A stretch of DNA of 52,926 nucleotides from positions 1 through 52,926 of the forward strand of contig NZ_SMKW01000065.1 of assembly GCF_004348985.1 (NCBI RefSeq), written 5' to 3'. The stretch is from Saccharopolyspora elongata (GTDB taxonomy: Bacteria; Actinomycetota; Actinomycetes; Mycobacteriales; Pseudonocardiaceae). Of this stretch, positions 27,485 to 37,499 are shown one piece after another. Position numbers and translations under genes: made by a program. The notes below the pieces were generated by a model. The model was not told where the DNA came from and made no database searches. It saw only the letters and a program-made list of their open reading frames with translations. Every line of letters begins with the position of its first letter. Position 1 is the stretch's first letter.

Positions 27485-28194
27485 GTGCTTGATGTGAAAG
27501 CCCTTGCCAGCGTGGTGTTTTCGGGTTTAGCGGCGTTGGTGATCGAGGGTGTGGAGGACGCCGGTGAGGTGATCGTGGTGCGGGCGGCGACGCGGGGCGG
27601 TGCGGTGGAATGCCCGGGGTGTGCGACTCCGACGACGCGGCTGCACGCCTATCACCAGCGGACCCCGGCCGATGTGCCTCTCGATGGTCGTCGGGTGCTG
27701 CTGCGGGTGCGTATCCGACGAATGCGCTGCGATGTCGCGGACTGTACGTGGCGGACGTTCCGGGAACAGGTTCCTGGCCTGCTGCAGCGGTATCAGCGGC
27801 GCACGATCAGGTTGACCGAGCAGATCCGGGTCACGGTGCGGGAACTCGCCGGCCGCGCCTCGGCCCGGCTACTGCCGGCCCTGGGCATGGACGTTGGCCG
27901 GGACACCGCACTGCGCACCTTGCTGGGCATCCCGCTGCCGGCGCTGCGGGTGCCGCGGGTGCTAGGTATTGATGATTTCGCGCTGCGCAGGGGTCAGGAC
28001 TACGCCACCGTGCTCATCGACGCCGACACCGGCCGGAGGGTCGACGTGTTGCCCGGCCGGGGTGCGAAGGTCGTCACCGAGTGGCTGCGGGCCCATCCCG
28101 GGGTCGAGGTCGTCTGCCGGGACGGATCGACCACCTACGCGCAGGCCGTGCGCGACGCACTGCCCGGCGCGGTGCAGGTAGCCGACCGGTGGCA
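27485..28194 (+). CDS. ISL3 transposase, exon 1
   Basis: From GTG 27485 the frame encodes the zinc-binding N-terminal domain (VECPGCATPTTRLHAYH), the RVRIRRMRCDVADCTWRTF segment and the start of the DDE core (VLGIDDFALRRGQDYATVLID). It ends in VQVADRW and the first two bases of a His codon. At 28195 the sequence switches to GTGCG, the group II intron 5' consensus. The exon is 710 bases; joined to exon 2 (30611-31472, 862 bases) it gives 1572 bases, exactly 523 residues plus stop, a normal ISL3 length. Confidence 0.85.
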
Positions 28195-28726
28195 GTGCGC
28201 CATGAGGCGCCTGGTTGTATCCCCGGCTCAGCCGGGAGGAACTTGGAGGGAGGTTCTTGGGTCCGATGGCTTACCTGGAGCCGAAAGGCGAAGGGGACAA
28301 CAGCATGCCATTGAAGCGACGGCCGTGCTCAGGCGTTGGAGGCGGCGCGTTGTGGGACCCGCGTGATATGGCGAAAGCTGGATTGTCTGAATCCCAATTC
28401 CCAGTTGATGGAAGGTCGCATCCGTCGGAAATGACGTCCGAAGCCGACGCCGTGCTCTGCTCCGGTTTGGTGCCATGGCCGGGGCAACCTCCGGAGCACG
28501 GAACGATGTCCAATGAGGACATTGAAGGGGATGAGTGGGACGCCTACGTCACGCTGTCATGTACGGCCAGGGCGAACATGGGATCGCCTACGGGACGCGA
28601 GTCCTATGGCGACGGAGGTCTGGTAGTAGTCGCCGGAGTCACGCCCGGCCAAGGCGGACGGGAAGGCCGTCCACAGGGCGAAGCAGACCAGGTGATCGGA
28701 CACTCAACGACCGGGAGGTATGCGTA

Positions 28727-30505
28727 ATGCAGAGCGCCGAAACGGTGCTGGGTGTCCTGCGTGAGCGTGGCAGGCGTGGCCTGCCGTGTGATGAGCTGTA
28801 TCGGCAGTTGTTCAACCCGCAGTTGTATCTGCTGGCCTATGGGCGCATCTACTCCAACCATGGGGCGATGACGCCTGGGGCCTCCGGGGAAACCGTGGAC
28901 GGCATGTCGCTGAGCAAGATCGAGCGCATCATTGATGCGCTGCGCCACGAGCGCTACCGATTCAGCCCTGCCAGGCGGATATATATCCCGAAGAAGAACG
29001 GGAAACGCAGGCCGCTGGGCTTGCCGTCGTGGTCGGACAAGCTGGTCGGTGAGGTGGCGCGTCTGTTGTTGGAGGCGTATTACGAGCCGACCTTTTCCGA
29101 CCGGTCACACGGTTTTCGCCCCGGACGGGGATGCCACACCGCGCTGCGCGACGTGGCCAACACCTGGACCGGGACGACCTGTTCATTGAGGGAGACGTCT
29201 CCGACTGCTTTGGGAGTTTCGATCATCAGATCATGCTGTCCAGGCTGGCGGAGAAGATCCAGGACAACCGGTTCCTGCGCCTGATGCGTAACATGCTCAA
29301 GGCCGGATACTTGGAGGACTGGGTATGGAACGCGACGTTGAGCGGGGTTCCGCAAGGCGGCGTGGTCTCGCCCGTCATGTCCAACATTTACCTGCATCGA
29401 CTGGACGAGTTCGTCGCGACAGTGCTCATTCCGGAATACACCCGGGGGCGGATCAGGAAGCAAGACACTGAGTACGCTCGGGTGCGTGCGGCACGAGACC
29501 GAGCGCACAAGCGCGGCGACCGCGTCACGGCGCGGGAACTGCGTAAGCAGTTGCGCGGTATGCCCAGTGGGGATCCCCGCGATCCGGGCTTCCGGCGGCT
29601 GCACTACGTCCGGTATGCCGACGACACCCTTTTCGGTTTCACCGGACCCAAGGCCGAAGCCGAGGAGATCAAACAGCGCCTGACGACATTCCTACGTGAT
29701 GACCTCAAGTTGGAACTCGTCCGAGAAGACGTTGATCACGCACGCCCGTACAGGGGCGGCGAAATTCCTCGGCTACGAGATCACCGTGCTCCACAACGAC
29801 CGCAAGGTCACCCGTGGCCGTCGCAGTGCCAACGGCGTCGTCAGCCTGCGGGTGCCGGAGTCGGTGATCAAAACCAAGAAAGCCCCCTACCTGTCGCGCG
29901 GTAAACCCGAGCGCAGGCCCCATCTGATCAACGAGGACGACCACACCATCGTCAATACCTATGGGGCCGAGTGGCGGGGCATCGTCCAGTACTACCTGCT
30001 GGCCGGGAACGTCCATCGTCTCTACCGACTGCTCTGGGTCATGGAGACCTCGCTGCTGAAGACCTTGGCCAACAAGCACCGCTCGTCGGTGTCGACGATG
30101 GCCCGCAAGTACGCGGCCACCGTCAACACCCCGCACGGGCTGCGCAAGTGCTTCGAGGCCAGGATCGAACGCAGTGGCAGGAAGCCACTGGTCGCACGGT
30201 TCGGCGGTATTCCTTTGAGAAGGCAGAAGGACACGGCGATCTCCGACCGTGTCTTGGTCCCGGGAGTCGTCCGCCATAAGGAGTTGGTCACCCGGCTCTT
30301 GGCGGATCGGTGCGAACTCTGCAAGGGCACGGACGGCATCTCGGTGCACCATGTCCGACAGCTCGCAGACCTCGATCGACCAGGACAGCCACAGCCGGAG
30401 TGGGCGCAACTGATGGCACGGCGGCGGCGCAAGACCCTGGTGGTCTGTCGCGAGTGCCACAATGCAATCCACTCTGGACAACCTGCTCCGCGTCTCACGC
30501 AGTAG
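28727..30505 (+). pseudogene. ltrA-like: Group II intron reverse transcriptase/maturase/HNH endonuclease, two frameshifts
   Basis: Starts at ATG 28727 after GGGAGG. Frame 1 gives the N-terminal RT blocks (RRIYIPKKNGKRRPLGLPSWSDKL, HGFRPGRGCHTAL). Near 29178 one G seems missing from a Trp codon, and the protein continues in another frame as FIEGDVSDCFGSFDHQ. The catalytic YVRYADD and the GVPQGGVVSPVMSN block follow. Near 29718 a second one-base loss shifts into EKTLITHARTGAAKFLGYEI, the maturase domain. The C-terminus is an HNH-type endonuclease with CELC, HHVRQL and VVCRECHNAIH. All domains are present, so it would be about 590 residues if repaired. Either the intron is dying or the two sites are sequencing errors. 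Confidence 0.85.
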
Positions 30506-30513
30506 TCACCGGA

Positions 30514-30547
30514 GAGCGACGTGCGGTGAAAGTCGCATGCGTCGTTC
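30514..30547 (+). ncRNA. Group II intron domain V
   Basis: A 34-nt hairpin beginning GAGCGACGTGCGGTGAAAGT and ending CGTCGTTC. It has the expected length, the GGTGAAAGT internal segment of bacterial domain V and a closing helix GAGCGACG/CGTCGTTC with a G-U/A-bulge pattern. It lies just after the maturase stop, where domain V belongs, and forms the catalytic centre of the ribozyme. Domain VI should follow within the next 60 bases. Confidence 0.85.
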
Positions 30548-30610
30548 GGGCTGGGGGCCGCTGGAAAAGGACCCGCACTGCGGGCACCTCGCCGGCGGCC
30601 CACCAGTGCC

Positions 30611-31472
30611 CGTATGGAACAACCTCTCCACCGCAGTGGAGAAGGTGATCCACCGCTGCCGGTCCTGCCTGCAGGACAAGCCCGCCGATGAGATCCGGAA
30701 GCTGCCGACTCCCGAGGCAGGCTCGTCGGAAGGACCGCTGGCCCAGCGGATCCGGCAACGACAACCGCAGGTTCAGCGGATGATCGCCCGGGGCTGGACG
30801 ATCTCGGCGATCGCCCGCGAGCTGAACCTGGACCGCAAGACGGTGCGCCGCTACGCCCGTGGCGACATCACCAGCCTGATGAACTCCGAGGTACGCCGGA
30901 GAAGCCTCATCGACGCCTTCGTGCCCTACCTCCAGCAGCGCTGGAGCGAGGGCTGCGTCAACGCCGCGACCCTCTATACCGAGATCAAAGCCCAGGGCTA
31001 CCGAGGCAGTGCCCAGACCGTGCGCCGTCACCTGCAGCACTGGCGCATCGCCAGCGCCCCCGCCGAGGCACCGCCCACTCTTACCCCCCGGAAAGTGACC
31101 GCCTGGATCATGCGACGGCCCGAGGATCTGGACGACGACGAACGGCAGCAGCTAGACGCGGTCCTGAGCCGCTCGGAGGAAGTCGCCACCACATCCCGGC
31201 TCGCAGCCGAATTCACGCTGCTGCTGCGCCAACACCGCGGCACCGAACTAGACACCTGGTCCGACCAAGCAGAAGCCAGTAGTGTCCGCGAGATCCGCTC
31301 GTTTGCCACCACCCTGCGCCGCGACTGGGACGCCGTGGTCGCCGGACTGACCCTGCCGCACAGCAATGGCCCTACCAAGGGCAACGTGAACCGGTTGAAG
31401 CTCATCAAGCGTGCCATGTTCGGCCGCGCGAACTTCGACCTGCTGCGCCGCCGAGTACTCGCCAGAACATGA
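30611..31472 (+). CDS. ISL3 transposase, exon 2
   Basis: Continues exon 1 (27485-28194) in frame after intron removal. It has WNNLSTAVEKVIHRCR, a helix-turn-helix insert (RGWTISAIARELNLDRKTVRRYARG), and a C-terminal core with SNGPTKGNVNRLKLIKRAMFGRANFDLLRRRVL, where ISL3 enzymes place their last acidic residue. There is no internal stop. The transposase is therefore predicted to be made only if the intron splices out, and that needs a maturase which is frameshifted here unless another copy acts in trans. Confidence 0.85.
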
Positions 31473-31969
31473 CCGGCCACCAGCCGCGTCACCGAATATG
31501 TGCCAGAACCACTTTCAAAGAGCGCCTACAGAACTGCTCCCGCGTTCGCTCGGCAAGCACCGAACCGGCCACGCGAGGCGTTGCGTTCCAGGAAGCGGCG
31601 AAGGCGACGACGCTTTTCTCGGCTGCCGCGGCCAGGTTGTTGGGGCGGGCCTGGGCGCGGTATCCGGATTGCTCCGGGTCCGTTTCCCAGGCCCGCCGAA
31701 TCCGCTGTTCCACGTGACGGAACACGCTCTTCGCCATCTGAACGCGATCGCTTCTACTACTCGAGTACGGACTGGCCCCCAAGGAGGCGCTAAAGGTGTT
31801 GTCGTCCTCGCTCCCACTTCTCCTAAACGTCCGGGGTTCGTGCCTGGCTCACCGGCGAGTTGCGGCAGCGGACCAGCGATGCGTGGACATGGCTGCGCGC
31901 GCATCTCATCAGCGCGGTGTCGGACGACGGTGGTCTGCGGACCGTTGCGCCAGCAGGGTTCTCGAGTCA

Positions 31970-32786
31970 GCACTGAACGAATCCGCGCCGCGCTGGCCCT
32001 GTGGTCAGCCCAAGCAGTCGGCGCCGATCCGGCGGTCGGGCTGCTGGCAGCGATCGCCGGCGAACTCGTGCACGACTTCAGCCTGGTGCACGACGGCATC
32101 ATGGACAACGGCCGACTACGCCAAGGCCGCCCCGCCGTCTGGACCATCTACGGCATCGGGCCAGCGGTCCTGCTCGGCAACGCTCTCCACACCTTCGCCC
32201 AGACAATCCTGTCCGAGACCGAACTATATGGCCATCGCGCCGCAGCGCGCCTGGCCACCACAGTCTGTGATTCGTGCCGCGGACAGGCCGCCGACTTCCA
32301 GTTCGAACACCGCGACCGGTCTTGGTACAGGGATACCTGTCCATGCTGGAAGGCAAAACCGGCGCGTTGATGCGCGCCGCCACCACCATCGCCGAGCTCG
32401 ACCGACTCGGTCACCACCTCGGCGTGGTGTTTCCAAGTGGTCGACGACCTACTCGGCCTCTTCGGCAACCCTGACAACACAGGCAAACCGGCACACTCCT
32501 ACCTGGCCCGCCGCAAGAAATCCTCCCCGTCCTCGCCGCACTAGAGTCCCCATCGCCAGCCGGAAACGAACTTGCGGCACCGCTGCGACACCCGAACTCT
32601 CCTAATCGGACCTCGCACACGCCATCACACTCGTCGACCAAGCAGGAAGCGCCACACGAGCCCCGCAGCGAATGCGCCTGACACCACAAACACGCACGCG
32701 CAGTCCTGGGACGCCTGCAACTTTCCCACTACGTCGAAGAGATGACGCTGGAACTACTAGCCTTTGTCGCTGAGCGCTCCAGGTAA
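31970..32786 (+). pseudogene. Decayed polyprenyl (geranyl/farnesyl/GG) diphosphate synthase
   Basis: Homology runs over three frames. RIRAALALWSAQAVGADPAVG and ELVHDFSLVHDGIMDNGRLRQGRP come first, then YLSMLEGKTGALMRAATTIAELD, then VVFQVVDDLLGLFGNPDNTGKPAHSYLARRK, with a tail ending VEEMTLELLAFVAERSR. At least two frameshifts and a missing N-terminus make it non-functional. In the first Asp-rich motif the second Asp is Gly (DGIMD instead of DDIMD), which alone would damage metal binding. The second motif (DDLLG) is kept. It sits upstream of a terpene synthase in the same direction, so it was probably the prenyl diphosphate supplier for that enzyme. Confidence 0.8.
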
Positions 32787-32989
32787 GACAAACCTGTCCT
32801 CCAACACCAGCAGCGAATAACGGGATCATCTTTGATTACAGTCCCGTGCAGGCATGTGGCAGTTGATACAACAGTGTTCACGATCCGTCATGCTGCATCC
32901 CTCTTGTAATGAGTCTCCTCAAACTAAAGCGAGCCCTCAAGATATGTCATCCGATTGGCTTTCCCTTTATAAGTTTTAGGAAGTATGAA
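32787..32989 (+). promoter_or_regulatory. AT-richer leader upstream of the terpene synthase
   Basis: About 200 bases with clearly lower GC than the surroundings, ending in AGGAAG seven bases before the chosen ATG (32990). A promoter for the terpene synthase is likely here. I could not settle on a -10/-35 pair. Confidence 0.35.
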
Positions 32990-34108
32990 ATGAGTTCCGC
33001 TTCCCTTGCTGGTATCAACGTTGATATCCCTCCCATTTGGTGTCCGATTGAGTCGGCCGTCCATCCGCAGGTGGCTCGGATCAATGCACGTATCACACCT
33101 TGGTTTTCCAGTTTTGATCTTGATGCGCTCACCATGAAACGAATTGGTCCAACCCACTCCGGTGAATGGGTGTGCCGTGTCGCGCCGGACGGCGAGGAAG
33201 AACACCTGCAGATCTTCGCGGACTGGGTCTGCTGGGCATTTCTGTTCGACGACTTCTATTCCGACGGCGGGCCGCTGATGAATCGCCCGGACCTGTACAA
33301 CCCGATGATCTCTATGATGCTGGGAAATCTCACACATCCCGAGCGGCCGGTATTCGACGGAAATCCCTTCACTGAGCCGTTGTGTATGCTGCGTCGTCGG
33401 TTGCAGCGGGTGGTGTCGCCGGCGCAACTGGAGCGATGGGTGCACTGTCACTACATATGGCTTCTGGGGAGCGCCTGCTCAGTCAGTGATCGCCTCGGAG
33501 CCCGGGTCCGCAGCCTCGACGAACACATGTTCATCGGCGCCCTGGACCGGGGCGAGGATCTCACCACTCTCTTCATCGAACTCTGCGAGAGAACCGAGCT
33601 TTCTGCAGCGGAGCGCAACTTGCCACAGGTGCGGGCCATTACGGGCGCCACCAACGTCCTCGTCACTGGCTACAACGACGTCGCCAGCTTCCGACGAGAA
33701 GTCCTCCAAGATTCACCCGAGTCAAACCTCGTTCGTGTGCTGCAAAATGAACGGAAGTGCTCCCCTCAAGATGCGATGACCGAAGCGATAACGCTCCTGG
33801 ATTGCGTGATGCACCTGTTCGTGACGTTGCGAGAGCAGATCGAACCCACCGCCAGCACGCAGCTCGTCCGCTACATGGCCCAGCTTGCCCACAAGATCCG
33901 CGGAAACATCGACTGGCAACGCACTGTGCCCCGCTACAGCAACGACATGCGACTTGAACTCGCCGATCCCAGCGGTGAAACCCGCGAGTCTCCGGCACGT
34001 CCCCCCGCTGGCTCTCAGTTCGAGTTCACAGACCACCCATCCCACTCTGGCCTCATCCCCGTCGCACCATCAGTGAGTTGGTGGTGGGAGGTCGCCGCAC
34101 GCCTGTAG
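32990..34108 (+). CDS. Class I terpene synthase (cyclase)
   Basis: 372 residues from the ATG at 32990, chosen because AGGAAG precedes it; an ATG at 32909 would add 27 residues. Metal-binding motifs are intact. The Asp-rich site is FLFDDFYSD (D87, D88, D92), and the NSE triad is N229, S233, E237 in NDVASFRRE. An RY pair (R315-Y316) lies near the C-terminus, where it senses diphosphate. These residues ionise a prenyl diphosphate, most often farnesyl diphosphate, and start cyclisation. The product cannot be read from sequence; a sesquiterpene is the default, and geranyl or methyl-geranyl substrates are possible. The P450 downstream in the same direction could oxidise the product. Confidence 0.88.
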   Translation: MSSASLAGINVDIPPIWCPIESAVHPQVARINARITPWFSSFDLDALTMKRIGPTHSGEWVCRVAPDGEEEHLQIFADWVCWAFLFDDFYSDGGPLMNRPDLYNPMISMMLGNLTHPERPVFDGNPFTEPLCMLRRRLQRVVSPAQLERWVHCHYIWLLGSACSVSDRLGARVRSLDEHMFIGALDRGEDLTTLFIELCERTELSAAERNLPQVRAITGATNVLVTGYNDVASFRREVLQDSPESNLVRVLQNERKCSPQDAMTEAITLLDCVMHLFVTLREQIEPTASTQLVRYMAQLAHKIRGNIDWQRTVPRYSNDMRLELADPSGETRESPARPPAGSQFEFTDHPSHSGLIPVAPSVSWWWEVAARL

Positions 34109-34598
34109 TGACGCGACTGAAAGTCGCGGATCGCGCCGTAGGACTAAACATATACACGTTGCAAGGATGGCAGCACGCCCACGAGGTGAACTCATTCGAA
34201 CGGACTCCCGCACGGAAAAGCGCGACGACGTGCAGTGCAGCCCCTTCGTCAGCTTGGCTGCGCGGCCCGCGATGAGCATAAAGCGCCATGGTCAGGGCGG
34301 CGTTGCGGGGGAGCTGTCGCCGTAGGACCTATACGCAATTTGACGGTAGCGAAGGGGCGATTCGCCACCGCACGACCGATGAACGACCAACCACCCGTGT
34401 CCAACCAAACCCATACCAACAGCCCCGCAGTAGCAGAAGAGCACATGGCGACGCGCGCCTCGATTTTTTCTCAACGAATATACTGCCATTCCTGCGTCAT
34501 CTAATGCAACCGACACATGGCCCGATAGAGCCATGTCGGGAAGACCGTAACCGAGGTTGTCGAGGTAATGGTCTAAGCGCTAGCCCTCATGAGGAGCA
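34109..34598 (+). other. Intergenic region between terpene synthase and P450
   Basis: About 490 bp with no convincing gene. Near 34510-34540 is an imperfect hairpin, CCGACA(CA)TGGC pairing with GCCATGTCGG across a short loop, with a two-base bulge. It may be a weak terminator or leader structure. The distance makes strict co-transcription of the two genes uncertain. Confidence 0.4.
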
Positions 34599-34601
34599 AT
34601 G

Positions 34602-36008
34602 ATGGAAATGTTGCGTTCGATACCCATCGCGCCGAAGGCACTGCCTTTGCTCGGTCACTTCGCTGCCCTTTCGCGAGATCCATGGAAGTTCATGGCTTCG
34701 CTGCCTGCTCACGGGGACCTGGTTCGGATTCGCGTGGGGCCCATCACCATGGTCGTCATTTGTGACCCGGAGTTGACCCGCGAGGTCTTGCGTGATGGTC
34801 GCACCTTCGACAAGGGCGGTATGTTCTACAACCGGTTCGCCGAAGTGGTGGGCAATGGCATCCTCACCTGTCCGCACAGTGAGCATCGCCAACTGCGACC
34901 GTTGGTCCAGCCTGCCTTCCGCTCGACCCGTCTACCCGGCTACGCGCAGACCATGACCCCCTGTATCGACGACGTCACTGGTTCCTGGTACGACGGCCAA
35001 GTCCTGAACGTAATGGCCGAGATGATGGCGTTCTCGTGTCGACTCGCAATGACCACTCTGTTCTCCGACGCGCTACCCCAATCGGTGCTCCCCCATGCGG
35101 TCAGCGACTTGAACACCGTCATCGGCGGGATTTTCCGGCGCATGCTCATGCTACCGCCGTTGGATCGGCTGCCCACTCCTGGCAACCGTTCCTACCGGCG
35201 GGCTAGCCTTCGCCTCCGCCAGACCTTCCGGGAGATCACCGGCAGACGTCGTGCCACCGGCGTCGACCACGGCGATCTGTTGTCAGCTCTGCTGACTGCC
35301 CATGCCCCCGGAACCGATGGCCGTGGGCTGACCGACGAGGAAATCACCGACACGATGGTCACCTTCTTCGTGGGAGGCGTGGAGTCCGTTGCCACCACTC
35401 TGGCATGGGCACTGCACCTACTCGCCCAGCATCCATCGATCGAGCAGCAACTGCACGACGAAGTCGACGCGGTCCTCGCTGGCAGGGCGGCCACCCACGC
35501 TGATCTGCCCAAACTGCAACAGACCCAACGCATCATCACCGAAACCCTCCGGGTGTACCCGACTGGCTGGTTCTTTACGCGATCTGTCACTACCACTACT
35601 CGGCTGGGGCGATACACCCTCCCCGCCGGCACTACCGTCGTCTGTAGCCCCTACCTCATCCACCACCGCGACGACCTGTACGACCACCCCAATTCCTTCG
35701 CCCCAGACCGATGGGATCCGCGCCATCCGCAGCCGCCGCGCACCGCCTACATCGCGTTCGGCGGAGGTGCCCGCAAATGCATCGGGGACATCTACGGCAC
35801 GATCGAAGCCACGCTCGCCTTGGCGACCATCGCCGCCCGCTGGCGCCTGACACCCCTTCCTGGACAACGCGTCCGTCCCGCCGTAGCAGCCGCGTTGCGG
35901 CCGCGCGAATTCGCCATGCGTCTCACCTCTCGGAGCGCGCCACCCCGTTCCGAGGTACTCGCCGATGGTGTGCGCGAGTTCGAGGGTGGTAAGGGGGTTG
36001 TCCCGTAG
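34602..36008 (+). CDS. Cytochrome P450, terpene-oxidising type likely
   Basis: About 468 residues. The start is ATG 34602, six bases after GGAG; ATG 34599 is adjacent. The I-helix motif is FFVGGVESVATTL. ExxR lies in ETLR near 309, the PERF-like region is DRWD, and the heme loop FGGGARKCIG puts the axial Cys at about C394. The N-terminal IPIAPKALPLLGHFAALSRDPWKFM and the GGxES I-helix resemble sesquiterpene-oxidising P450s beside terpene synthases, such as the pentalenene oxygenase and epi-isozizaene hydroxylase types. The tail after AMRLTSR (about 28 residues) is longer than usual and may be read-through into rearranged DNA. No ferredoxin gene is adjacent. Confidence 0.88.
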   Translation: MEMLRSIPIAPKALPLLGHFAALSRDPWKFMASLPAHGDLVRIRVGPITMVVICDPELTREVLRDGRTFDKGGMFYNRFAEVVGNGILTCPHSEHRQLRPLVQPAFRSTRLPGYAQTMTPCIDDVTGSWYDGQVLNVMAEMMAFSCRLAMTTLFSDALPQSVLPHAVSDLNTVIGGIFRRMLMLPPLDRLPTPGNRSYRRASLRLRQTFREITGRRRATGVDHGDLLSALLTAHAPGTDGRGLTDEEITDTMVTFFVGGVESVATTLAWALHLLAQHPSIEQQLHDEVDAVLAGRAATHADLPKLQQTQRIITETLRVYPTGWFFTRSVTTTTRLGRYTLPAGTTVVCSPYLIHHRDDLYDHPNSFAPDRWDPRHPQPPRTAYIAFGGGARKCIGDIYGTIEATLALATIAARWRLTPLPGQRVRPAVAAALRPREFAMRLTSRSAPPRSEVLADGVREFEGGKGVVP

Positions 36009-36119
36009 GAGTGCTGGCCAACGGCCGGCTCAGCCGAATTGTCCGAACGTTCGGGTGGCGAGACATGGCGGCAACTGACGCTGCTCGACGCGCCTGCGGT
36101 CGACCGGATGTGACCTCAC

Positions 36120-36480
36120 CGGCGTCACCGCGACCGCACATGTCCTGCCGGATTCGTGGTGGAACGGTCTGCGGTCGTCCCTGACCGCCCTCGCCGGTCA
36201 TCGCAGCGACCGGCGAGGGCTCGATCAGGACAGCGTGATCCGCCACATCACCAGGATCTTCGGCCACGAGATCGACACCACCGTCACCGAATGGGCCGCC
36301 TGCTACGGTGACCTGCACTGGGGTCGCCGCCGACGGCCACCTGCTCGACTGGGAAGGCTGGGCCACGCGCCCTGCGGCCTCGACCCCGCCACCCTCTGGG
36401 GCATGGCGCTGCCGCACTCCGAGATCGCCGACCGCGTCCAGCGCGCGTTCGCCCACGACCTCGACACCGTACTGGCCGGA
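36120..36480 (+). pseudogene. Aminoglycoside-phosphotransferase-like kinase remnant
   Basis: Pieces in two or three frames resemble the C-terminal lobe of APH-fold small-molecule kinases: YGDLHWG (the Brenner-type catalytic loop), then GHLLDWEGW with the metal-binding Asp, then GLDPATLWGMAL. Frames change within about 40 bases of the catalytic loop and no start is present. It overlaps the end of a decayed Tn3 transposase on the other strand. I am moderately confident it is a broken kinase gene, without a known substrate. Confidence 0.45.
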
Positions 36481-37288
36481 TCATCCAGCTCATGTGGTGC
36501 GCCACCGCCATCCACGCCGCAGGGCGCCGTACCGACCGCGACCATCGGGACAGCTCGGCCAACTGCCGCGGCGGCACCACCACCTCTGTGTCGATCTCGG
36601 CGAACCCCAGGCCCAGAATCTCCGCAGCCCGCTGGGGGCGCATCGACCATCGCCGGACCCGACATCCGCGTCGGTGGCCGCCGCAGCTTGTCCAGCTGCG
36701 AATTCCGGTGCCCCTCCGGAACCTCCAACAGCCCGTCCAGAGCGGCGCGCTGCTCGTCGTCGAGCAGCTGGTACAGCGTCTCCCACAGCCTCGGGGTCGC
36801 TGCCTTCTGGCGGGAGGCGACCAGCCGCCCCAGCGTCGTCACGCCCGGCCGCAGTACGCGGCGCTCCCGCAGCCACGCCACCGCCGTATCGAACAGCGCC
36901 TTCGGACCGTCACCCGTGTCCAGGCGCGGGCCTCGATTCACTCACCGAGCTCGTCCTCCACAGTGGAGAACTCCCGCCAACCGCCAGACTGCTCCCGCTT
37001 GCCGTAGGACTTCACGCACGACGCGTCTGCGATGCCGAGTTGCTCGGTGAGGTAGTCGACCAACTCGACCGGCACCTCCAGCGGATCGTCGAGGAACGCA
37101 CCGACGTTGCGAACGGTCACCAGCTGCAAGCTGAAACCGAGCTTGTTGTGATCGCGACGCTTGGACTCCACCAGGCCCCGGTCGACGTCATCGAGGAAGA
37201 AAAACCGCTCCAACTCGGGCCGAGACAACGACTCGGGCAACCGGCCGTAGGCCGTCGCTCGCTCATCGGACAGGAACTCAACGGGCAA
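36284..37288 (-). pseudogene. Tn3-family transposase remnant
   Basis: Minus-strand ATG at 37288 begins MPVEFLSDERATAYGRL, the conserved start of Tn3-type transposases (DUF4158 domain), with FFFLDDVDRGLVESKRRDHNKLGF and LVDYLTEQLGI. After about 115 codons the frame breaks and continues as ALFDTAVAWLRERRVLRPGVTTLGRLV and then AAEILGLGFAEIDTEVVVPPRQLAELSRW. Only the amino-terminal third of the roughly 1000-residue protein remains, in pieces. Confidence 0.8.
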
Positions 37289-37499
37289 CGCAGTGCCTCC
37301 TACTGCTTACACCGCCCACCATGGCGGAACTGCGGCGTGCCTCAGCAGCAGTCAGCACCCAAGGCCAACTCGCCAACCAGCAGGTCACGGCTTGGTGCCA
37401 GTTTTCGTTCCGATGTTGATACCACCACGAGCAGCCACCCGCGCCGGGCGTGATGGGCCATGGTGGAGATCTGAGTGATCACCGTGGAGAGGTGGGTTC

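Larger units (their letters stand above)
28195..30610 (+). mobile_element. Group II intron inserted in an ISL3 transposase gene
   Basis: The 5' end reads GTGCG after the exon sequence GGTGGCA. Near the 3' end lies a clear 34-nt domain V (30514-30547). Between them is the intron-encoded reverse transcriptase. Excision from 28195 to 30610 joins CA to CGTATGGAAC, restoring the family motif ADRWHVWNNL in frame. The 3' end inferred from the frame (…GTGCC) does not show the usual AY ending, so the exact 3' splice point should be treated as uncertain by a few bases. The 2.4 kb size is typical for an ORF-bearing bacterial group II intron. Confidence 0.85.
27424..31510 (+). mobile_element. ISL3-family element carrying a group II intron
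   Basis: The element is bounded by imperfect 21-bp terminal inverted repeats at 27424-27444 and 31490-31510. About 15 of 21 positions match by eye, starting GG.TCTG. It contains an ISL3 transposase gene split by a group II intron (28195-30610). The expected 8-bp target duplication is not evident next to these ends, so the true ends may lie slightly outside or one flank may have changed. Confidence 0.65.
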
